From positions 1 through 57,865 of the forward strand of contig JAJOHG010000159.1 of assembly GCA_021029095.1 (NCBI GenBank): DNA of 57,865 nucleotides, given 5' to 3'. The DNA is from Phellopilus nigrolimitatus. Lineage: Eukaryota > Basidiomycota > Agaricomycetes > Hymenochaetales > Hymenochaetaceae. A program made the translations under genes and the position numbers. This document shows, in pieces, positions 57,601-57,865 of the stretch. Every line of letters starts with the position of its first letter. Position 1 is the stretch's first letter. The notes under the pieces were generated by a model. The model saw only the letters and a program-made list of their open reading frames with translations, searched no databases and was not told where the DNA came from.

Positions 57601-57865
57601 CAGAAAATGTTCCATTAAAACATGGTCCATGGTAAGTTGCTTCGACCCACGCGGACGCGTGGAGGATGTCCCTGTGTAAGTGTGCGCGGCAAAAATCCCG
57701 ATAACGACAGCCATTAAGAGAAGAGAGGTGAGGGCAATTAGCAGAGCGAGTGGGCTTAAACGTCTCTACAAATCAAGTTCAAGACATTGTTTGCAGACAG
57801 AAACGGGAGCTCACCTTGTGCTTTCCGAAATCCAGTCCGCCGCTCTCTGCCACGCCGGGGCTATG
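54621..57865 (-). pseudogene. Dipeptidyl aminopeptidase (S9B, DPP-IV type), 5' cut by the window, frame-broken N-terminal half
   Basis: Exons on the minus strand: 57865-57815 (partial), 57764-57568, 57513-57404, 57354-57273, 57214-56436, 56383-56166, 56101-55860, 55755-55654, 55591-55321, 55266-55212, 55154-55080, 55027-55003 and 54946-54621. A single transmembrane anchor (LLIALTSLLLMAVVIGIFA) follows a cytosolic tail, as in the vacuolar/Golgi X-prolyl dipeptidyl aminopeptidases. The catalytic half is intact: GIWGW-SYGG with the nucleophile just after an intron, HGSGDDNVHF (Asp) and SDHSI (His). In the beta-propeller half the family reading switches frame about six times by single bases. The switches lie near 57620, 57300, 57140, 56845, 56765 and 56545. 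It is either a young pseudogene or affected by indel errors. The gene is otherwise complete up to the window edge. Confidence 0.75.

Overview
The window is nuclear DNA of a filamentous basidiomycete, most likely a wood-decay polypore-type Agaricomycete. The evidence is many short GT..AG introns (about 45-70 nt), three laccase genes, a cerato-platanin, a fungal-type squalene epoxidase, and long gene-poor stretches full of transposon debris. No tRNA, rRNA or CRISPR array was seen.

Layout. Positions 1-4054 are an LTR-element block: the 3' tail of one copy, an LTR, a 2.6-kb internal region and a second LTR. The internal region has no recognisable gag-pol. It carries a sense ORF and a divergent antisense gene with two clean introns. 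Positions 4055-11200 are mostly repetitive or AT-rich: a 20-bp triplet repeat, an 86-bp tandem array, a coiled-coil gene fragment, a TACAG-rich array, an unrecognised multi-exon gene, and a 1,234-bp Tc1/mariner copy (27-bp TIRs, TA duplication) inserted at the end of that gene. Positions 11200-19950 hold a decayed alcohol-dehydrogenase-like gene, an F-box-type gene, dolichyldiphosphatase (CAX4), and two adjacent genes sharing a CxxC...WxxHxxxC zinc-finger-like motif.

Positions 22729-39293 hold laccase A, phosphoglucomutase, ATP-dependent NAD(P)H-hydrate dehydratase, an EFM7/NNT1-type methyltransferase, a second F-box-type gene paralogous to the first, and laccase B. Positions 39840-44351 look like a foldback-type mobile element. 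Inverted ends made of nested GATC-type palindromes, flanked by a direct CTTATG, enclose a decaying gene with several ZZ zinc fingers. Laccase C (47371-50153), squalene epoxidase ERG1, a secreted cerato-platanin and the 3' part of a dipeptidyl-aminopeptidase (S9B) gene follow. The N-terminal half of the last gene has about six single-base frame breaks, while its catalytic half is intact.

Functional reading (inference). The laccases, cerato-platanin and secretory-pathway peptidase fit a secreting wood-decay fungus. CAX4, PGM, NAXD, EFM7 and ERG1 are housekeeping genes. No operon-like logic is expected or seen. Spliced models were built by eye from frame, intron phase and family similarity; all splice sites are predictions.
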